Of a stretch of DNA of 64,000 nucleotides, positions 62,804 to 64,000 are shown one piece after another (the stretch's first letter is position 1; each line of letters starts with the position of its first letter). The translations under genes were made by a program, and so were the position numbers. The notes under the pieces were generated by a model. It saw only the letters and a program-made list of their open reading frames with translations, searched no databases and had not been told where the DNA came from. Source of the DNA: JAGLTZ01 sp964637695 (lineage in GTDB: Bacteria > Blakebacterota > Blakebacteria > Blakebacterales > Blakebacteraceae); the NCBI GenBank assembly GCA_964637695.1, contig CAZWVF010000001.1, positions 1 to 64,000 of the forward strand, read 5' to 3'.

Positions 62804-63072
62804 TGGGATCACCTCAATCTGGGCACTATCTGTGCGCCGAGGACATTTGAAGATGAGTTTAAGCGTTCTCTCGAACATTACACGACATCTTCATTATACG
62901 AGTATATCTGACTCAAGTTCGCCGAACAATTGATTCCATGCCAGGCATGAAAACGTTCTGCCCAACTTTATGAAGAGGTTCTATTCATCAAGTAAACAGC
63001 GGATAAACTCCTGACGTTTCCTCAGTAGAGTGTAGGAGGGATTAAGAAGCGCCAACGACGAAGGCTGACCTC

Positions 63073-63222
63073 ATGAAATCCCTTTCCTACCGTCAAATTA
63101 TTCCCACAACGACAGCTTTCTTATTGATCCTGGGTGCAACGCCAATACTGTCCAGTGCCCAGGCATACGATACGAAGGTTCAGATGACCTTTCAGTTTAT
63201 CAGTAATCGTTGGAGCCTGTGA
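63073..63222 (+). CDS. 49-residue exported peptide
   Basis: An intact short frame reading MKSLSYRQIIPTTTAFLLIL, then GATPILSSAQAYDTKVQ and a short tail ending SNRWSL. Residues 10-28 form a good signal peptide with cleavage near SSAQA, leaving a ~20-residue mature peptide. Its TGA overlaps the next ATG as TGATG, so it is coupled to the lipoprotein gene. It may be a truncated exported protein or a genuine micropeptide. Confidence 0.5.
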   Translation: MKSLSYRQIIPTTTAFLLILGATPILSSAQAYDTKVQMTFQFISNRWSL

Positions 63223-63665
63223 TGTCCAGACTGGCGGTCGCTGCGACGGTGACTGCAGCTTTCTTGATGCAGATCACTGGCTGTACTTACAGGTCAGTTA
63301 CGGTGACATCAGACCAGCTCCGGGAACCCGGGATTGAAGTCATTAAAAGTATCACTACTACTAATGGTGATACATTGCGTTTTGATGAAATGCCCTATAC
63401 ACACATGGCCCGGGTTCTTGGGGATACGATTTATGCATATGTCGAGGGTGAGCCCGTTCGTGTTGCGTTGCGCAGCGTAAATGTAATCAGCGTCGAACGG
63501 GTTTATCTCATACTTCCGGTTAAAGCGACCGGTGACATACTTAAAGACTTAGGCACTGCTGCTGTAACTTCAGCCATAAAACTCAAACCGATGGCGAAAC
63601 AATTGATACCATACTTAATACCGGTGGTGTTCGTGCTCATAGTTGTGAATATGGAAAAAGGGTAA
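63222..63665 (+). CDS. Small lipoprotein with C-terminal membrane helix
   Basis: A 147-residue protein with a signal peptide and lipobox (LMQITGC, Cys 20), a short beta-rich domain (residues ~25-95) with repeated V-x-V patterns, and a hydrophobic helix near the C-terminus (LIPYLIPVVFVLIVV). No family is recognised. The ATG at 63222 overlaps the stop of the 49-residue peptide gene; a TTG start at 63210 is possible but would bypass that coupling. Confidence 0.6.
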   Translation: MSRLAVAATVTAAFLMQITGCTYRSVTVTSDQLREPGIEVIKSITTTNGDTLRFDEMPYTHMARVLGDTIYAYVEGEPVRVALRSVNVISVERVYLILPVKATGDILKDLGTAAVTSAIKLKPMAKQLIPYLIPVVFVLIVVNMEKG

Positions 63666-63718
63666 GATGGCTTGAAATGGTATTACTATATCTACATCTA
63701 CGCACTTTTGCCGTTTAA

Positions 63719-64000
63719 CTATGTAGTGCTTCCAAGAACCCATATACCTTCACCGCCCGGCCTCATGTCGATCCGCGCAATGAGCCCTACACGAGGTGCC
63801 CAGTACTCCTTTAAGAGGTAAAAGCGGGTCTGGCGATCTATCATTCCGGGTCCAAACCGTATGATTTCCATGCAACGATAGGTGCCGGCTGGTACGGTGA
63901 TGGATGTGTCTCGTGATTTGACGATCCATCCCCAACTGCTGCTGGCCCAACCCCATAATTCAGAGGAAAGGTTTGGCACCATCAGGCGCGCACTTCTTTT
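63719..64000 (-). CDS. C-terminal part of a secreted protein (partial)
   Basis: The frame is open to the right window edge, so only the last ~93 residues are seen. They contain TVPAGTYRCMEIIRFGPGM and EYWAPRVGLIARID, a pattern of beta-rich secreted domains (V-PAG-T ... YWAP-x-VGL) found in many uncharacterised bacterial envelope proteins. The start and family lie outside the window. Confidence 0.55.
   Translation of the reverse strand, partial: KRSARLMVPNLSSELWGWASSSWGWIVKSRDTSITVPAGTYRCMEIIRFGPGMIDRQTRFYLLKEYWAPRVGLIARIDMRPGGEGIWVLGSTT

Overview
This 64 kb window is a chromosomal stretch from a Gram-negative bacterium with moderately GC-rich DNA and very tightly packed operons; most junctions overlap by 1 nt (TGATG) or 4 nt (ATGA/GTGA). 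Outer-membrane biology is everywhere: three TolC-family channels, two RND permeases, ExbB/ExbD/TonB, an OmpH-like protein, lipoproteins and a heptosyltransferase-like GT9. SecA carries the large internal insertion I associate with the Bacteroidota/Gemmatimonadota (FCB) side of the tree. I read the host as an FCB-group lineage, possibly an uncultured candidate phylum; I cannot name the species.

Layout. 1-4908 (+): the tail of an unseen gene, a SerK/SbnI-like ParB-fold protein, a TrpB2-type tryptophan synthase beta chain, RtcB, and a TSUP exporter with its DUF1634 partner. 4989-5090 (-): a relic of a medium-chain quinone oxidoreductase. 5100-19856 (-): a complete 14-gene NADH dehydrogenase operon, nuoA to nuoN, followed by an exported protein of unknown function. 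20296-31808 (+): two tandem TolC paralogues, one membrane-fusion protein and two overlapping RND permeases. 31898-40105 (+): OmpH-like chaperone, an internally deleted beta-CASP nuclease relic, a YhaM-like HD nuclease, topA-xerC-hslV-hslU, and ornithine carbamoyltransferase. 40251-42222 (-): a beta-barrel protein and a TPR protein resembling the eukaryotic RMDN family. 42487-45582 (+): exbB-exbD-exbD-tonB and a Yip1 protein. 45810-51790 (+): a tolC-macA-macB-like ABC export system with two permeases. 51995-61382 (+): ribD-ribE-ribBA-ribH-nusB, a phosphoesterase, secA, a half-length and a full-length GT-B protein. 61521-64000: CarD-like regulator, lipoproteins, a 49-residue exported peptide and a partial gene.

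Working together: complex I builds the proton-motive force that ExbB/ExbD/TonB and the RND pump consume; RibD/RibE/RibBA/RibH make the flavin that NuoF needs. The most interesting hypothesis is the first gene pair: a possible free-serine kinase beside TrpB2, an enzyme class reported to use O-phosphoserine. The most interesting non-coding signal is a dispersed palindromic element: two 177-nt copies of identical length with compensatory base changes in their pairing arms, plus a 54-nt derivative upstream of the first tolC. No CRISPR array, rRNA, complete tRNA, transposase or phage gene was seen.
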